A stretch of 64,000 nt of DNA. Source: Sphagnum compactum (lineage: Eukaryota; Bryophyta; Sphagnopsida; Sphagnales). The position numbers and the translations under genes were made by a program. The notes beneath the pieces are model-generated. The model saw nothing but the letters and a program-made list of their open reading frames with translations. It ran no database searches and was not told the DNA's origin. Location: NCBI GenBank assembly GCA_965153455.1, contig OZ234496.1, positions 5,837,207 through 5,901,206 of the forward strand. Direction: 5' to 3'. Below are positions 60,115 through 64,000 of the stretch, one piece after another (positions within the stretch are counted from its first letter, which is position 1; every line of letters starts with the position of its first letter).

Positions 60115-62616
60115 ATGGCATCATTCAGGAGGGATCATATGGAAGGCATTCATGCGGCAGGGACGCATTTGTCCAAATGTCGGCTGAAATTTGCTGCTGC
60201 GGAGGGGGCGTATGGGACGTTTATGGGGCATCAATCGGCAGTGGTTGAGGCGGCAGCGCAAGGAGCCAGACGAGACGTTTCCAGGCTCCTGGAATCCAGC
60301 AACAACATCCCAATTCAGGACTTGAATTACGCTATCTTCCAGGCAGCAAAGCGCGGCCATAAGTACATCCTCCAGTCGCTTATCGATGCAGGGGGCACTG
60401 ACCTGAATGCAGCGATGGTAAGTGAGCTCATCAATTTTATTTTATGCGCACAAACTTCTTTGTTGATACTTGCTACTCTGTGCTTTTGTCTTCTCTGATC
60501 CTTTCACCATCCTAAACCTGACTGTGCAAACAACTGGCCAGTCGGCTTTGCAAGGATTTCTATGGATTCTCCATTAAGTGGGCTTGCAGCTGTGTCAGAT
60601 GCCCAAGAGGAGCAGTACTCTCTTAGGGCTGTAGTTGTAGTCAAACACATTATTTTGCATGGAAGTAGGCGCAGGCTTGCTTGATTGTTGCAGTATCCAT
60701 GAAGCCTAGAAGTGTACCCTAAACTAATGAAACCTATTCAAAATCAGGTGCAATTTGTCAAGGATTTCAAAGGAACAAAAAGATCAAATTGGCTATTTTT
60801 TTAGTTAGGTCTGGCAAGAGCACAAATGGCAGAAATTTTATTATGGTCCATAACTGTGAAGCTAAAGGGGGAGGATTTGGGCTCTGACCTTGCAGGACAG
60901 GTCTAGCAAGAAATGAGGTTGCTACAGGGGTTGTGTCTTTTTGGTTCTTGTAGTGCATAAGGCTTGTGCAAGTTACTAACACAGATTGACATTAGGTTTA
61001 TATTTGAGGTGCAATGTTGTGGTTTTTTCTGTAACAGTGATTGGTGTAAGCTGCAGGAAGCCGCAGGGTGGAGTGGCCATACCCACATTGTGGATGAACT
61101 GATGTTGTCAGGGCATGTGCACATTGGAAGAGCATTTCTTGGTGCCATGCTAGCATGCCGGGATAACATGATAGACCATCTTATTTCTATAGCAGACACA
61201 GATGGACTTGAGAGTGGGTTGCGGGTGGGTGCCAGCCTAATCTGGTCACGGATGCCAGATGAGGTAGATTTTTTGAGTCGTGTTATTGACCAGTTGGTCA
61301 AGGCTGGTGCAAAAACTTTTGAAGATGCCCTCCTTTCTTCATGCAATGGCACTGCAATTCTACACTTGAATGGTCACAGCATCTTGCAGAAGAGCAAGAT
61401 TTTTGATCGACTGGTTTTGGAGTCAAGCAACTTGACAAAGGACTTCTACAATTCTCTTTTGTTGCAAGCATGCGTTTGCTTCCTGTACAGGATGACCATT
61501 CTGGAGGCAGGGGATGCAGCTCTGGTGGACCACTGTGATGTGAGCGTGTTTGTATGCGAATCTGTTCCATTCTTGCCAAAAGTCAAGAGGATGCAGCATA
61601 TATTGGAGTCAGGAACTGCCACACAAGACATGTTGAAAATTTTCTCAATATTGTTTCGGAACGGAATAGGGTTGATCAGCCCTCAACTGCATGCATTTGT
61701 TGATGTGCCAATTGAAAAGGCAAGGGCATTGTTACAGATCCAGGATCCCTCCCAAGGAGAGCCACAGGCTACAGGAGCCAGCAGTCGACTTCACATAGAG
61801 AGCCGAGCAGAATGGCCATTGAAGATGATGAAATATCTTTTGACACAATGCAGTGTGAATTCAGAATGTGCAATAGAGCAAGCTGTGGCTTCATCAACAC
61901 ACTTGGGGGTCATGTTACCTGTTCTGGAGCTTTTGGTAGGGTGTGACTGCTTGGCTATCACAGATCCATATGTTGTACTTGCATTTGCCACAGCATTTCG
62001 ACAAACTGCTGCAATTCGGTACCTTCTGGATATTATCCCCAAGCCTGTGAATGTACGACCCATGATGGAAGCATTCAAGACTGCTGCATCTGAAAACATT
62101 GGACCTGAGGGAGTGCTTTTCCTTTTGCATTTAAACTTTCTGGATGATGCCAAGGCCACACTGCGAGCAGCATCTATGGTTGCTGAACTAGAGGATACTA
62201 CACCTGACCTTAAACTTTGGCTTCGAGAGGAGTGGTCAAAGGAGGCCTATAATGAGGGTGTGCAGACAGGATCATCTCACTACCTAAACCTCATGCGGGT
62301 CATAAAGCTTGGGCAAGGATGCTTGTGCGTCCGTGAGCTTCCTGCACAATTGCAGGCCGCCATAGGGTACCTTCCTCTCTACAAGGATTGTTGCAAGACC
62401 CCTGGAACTCTTCTCTCTCAGAGGCAAAAGGGGGAGTTGGTGGAGGCCCTTTGTCATTTATATAGGGGAAGCAGAAAAGTGAGTGAGGCCGAGATTTTGA
62501 GAGCTGACAAAGCAAAACTTCTCTTTCTTCTTGGAGCCTGCTTGCCTGAGTGGAGCCAATTACCTGCAGATGGTGATGTTAGAACTCCAATGTCCTTGTA
62601 TAATAACAGAATATGA
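60115..62616 (+). CDS. Ankyrin-like repeat protein, family unassigned
   Basis: Two exons, 60115-60417 and 61057-62616, joined in phase 0 by a GT-AG intron (donor ATG|GTAAGT, acceptor CTGCAG|GAA), give 620 residues. The ATG at 60115 follows an in-frame stop. Residues about 40-140 contain several ankyrin-like helix pairs: VVEAAAQGARRDVSRLLESS, AIFQAAKRGHKYILQSLIDA, AMEAAGWSGHTHIVDELMLS and AFLGAMLACRDNMIDHLI. The remaining 480 residues are largely helical with weak repeats and no transmembrane span or enzyme motif I can see. Ankyrin repeats usually hold partner proteins; no specific role can be given. The intron falls between repeats, as expected for a real gene. I infer a soluble scaffold or adaptor. 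The C-terminal body could be a lineage-specific solenoid. Confidence 0.85.
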
Positions 62617-63320
62617 GTGACAAATCTCTCCCTTTTCTGAGCAATACAACAGTGTCAATGGGATATAATGAGCTTCTGGGGATGCAAGGTAATTTCTTTG
62701 TAGGTGAGCTGGGAAAATCATAATAGCTCTTCTGGTGACAAAGTAAGTCCTTCAGATGGTCAGTTGACAGGTTGAGATTGTATCTGCTTCCTTTCTTGTA
62801 ATGTATCCAATTATCTACATTGTTTCTGTTGCTGTTGAGCAGGTGAAGCTTCTTCTCCATAACTGTCATTGTTGGAAGATGCAGAATGTCAGCAGCCAGA
62901 GCAACTGCACTGCATGGTGCAGGTCCACATGTGTGTCACACATATATCTTTGTAGAGAAGGAAAGGAGTTGCCATGGGTAAACATGTCCACATGCTGGTT
63001 TATCTGCAGTGGTGAGCTTCACCATGTCTATGTTGTCATCTGTTCCTTCCTTATGCACAAAAAGGCTGTATACTTGGGTATGATCTGCCGCAGCTATGAA
63101 TGTTGATAGAGCATGTTCATGACTGAGAACTACAGGTGTGTATCGTGTGTACTGCTCTGCACTTCATTCTGGTGAAACCCCCTTACAGATAGGATCCGCC
63201 TATTGTCATAACACTTTAGGGTTCACGACTTTGCTAAAACTCCTGCCAATGCAACACAACCTGTGTAAGCTGGGTATGCTCCTTGTTATTCAATGACGAA
63301 ATTTCCAACTTTTCCACCAA
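62617..63320 (+). other. Probable 3' UTR of the ankyrin-like gene
   Basis: Less AT-rich than distal DNA and without a convincing reading frame; a short frame at 62801-63106 has no ATG at a sensible place and matches nothing. Part is likely the 3' untranslated region, but no end could be fixed. Confidence 0.4.
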
Positions 63321-63658
63321 GTGTGGTTTGTTAGATTAGGTGTTGATGAACATTTCTGTGATGTTCTGTTTCTGGACTTCTTATCTCTGCCATCTTTGCT
63401 TTTGTTGTGGTGTCAACATGAGAGCTGGTTCATTCAGGTGGGGTCTTCTTGTCCATGACTTTCACTGACTGCAAGGAGATTGTATTTTACCTGATGTGTG
63501 GTTTCCTAGATCATGAGTTAATGTCTCTGTGATGTTCTGTTTCTGGACTGACAACTCTGCCATCTTTGCACTTGTGGTGGTGTCAACATGAGACATGGTT
63601 CATTCAGGTGGGGTTTTCTTGTACATGACTTTCACTGCATGGAGATTGTATTTTGTCA
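63321..63658. repeat. Direct duplication of about 171 bp
   Basis: Two copies, about 63321-63490 and 63495-63658, share TCTGTGATGTTCTGTTTCTG (63355 and 63526), GTGGTGTCAACATGAGA and GGTTCATTCAGGTGGGG. They lie in direct orientation with small indels. Confidence 0.9.
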
Positions 63659-64000
63659 CAACAAAACAACTAGCATAGTCGGAAGAATAATAAACATCAA
63701 ACTATCTTATTGTCCAAGTATTAGTGTTGGACACAAAGCAAACAAGTGGCTTGAAACATGATGGCCCTACCTTTTAAATGACACCCATAATGATGATAAA
63801 TATTCAGCATGCTAAATTGGAAACACATGGTTAGCATGGTGAAGCCCAAGAGGATCCTTCATCTATGTGGGAAATGTTTCTATGAATCCACATGACCATA
63901 GAATGTAAGGATACCAAACTTTGGCCCATTTTTGGGACACCTTGAAGGGCAGAGCCAACAAACTTGAAGTAAGGTTATGGCTCCCTGAAAGAGATGATTG
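63659..64000. other. Intergenic DNA at window end
   Basis: No gene recognised before the window ends. Confidence 0.4.

Noticed and set aside
61298-62159. Minus-strand frames antisense to the ankyrin-like gene
   Set aside because: They are shadows of the long plus-strand coding exon with no independent signals.

Overview
The window looks like nuclear DNA of a land plant with a large, repeat-rich genome. The intergenic DNA is very AT-rich, and three compact genes have GT-AG introns, plant-type products and one predicted plastid transit peptide. The decayed transposons and the style of the gene models suggest a seed-free plant (fern or bryophyte) or a gymnosperm. The sequence alone does not settle the lineage.

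Three genes can be read exon by exon with phases that close. (1) Minus strand, 15534-18301: an 8-exon, 275-residue plastid-type protein with a pair of CBS domains (CBSX1/CBSX2 family). (2) Plus strand, 53069-57984: a 12-exon, 701-residue ABCG half-transporter (white-brown complex type, close to the ABCG11/ABCG12/ABCG15 group that exports cuticle and surface lipids). (3) Plus strand, 60115-62616: a 2-exon, 620-residue protein with an ankyrin-like helical repeat start and a long body I cannot assign. The genes do not form an operon-like or obviously co-functional group. The last two lie about 2.1 kb apart in a less AT-rich, gene-bearing end of the window.

The rest is mostly transposon debris and tandem repeats. 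Recognisable remains are a Helitron-like helicase joined to an endonuclease/exonuclease/phosphatase domain (about 10.85-12.58 kb, plus), a SANT/Myb-like protein of the kind that accompanies PIF/Harbinger transposons (about 19.08-20.23 kb, plus), a PIF/Harbinger DDE transposase (about 28.74-29.48 kb, minus) and a CACTA/EnSpm TNP2 transposase (about 42.19-42.64 kb, minus). There is also a 148-bp CACTA-like MITE (47927-48074) and a GC-rich 501-bp non-autonomous Helitron with both termini intact (49191-49691, minus).

Tandem arrays are frequent. They include a regular 44-bp minisatellite with a self-complementary core (7276-7750), a 54-bp minisatellite inside ABCG intron 4 that keeps the reading frame open, and a five-copy array of about 215 bp beside the TNP2 remains. 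A duplication after the CBSX gene repeats its last codons and stop. Several stretches of 1-5 kb contain only short, interrupted reading frames and are listed as having nothing recognisable.
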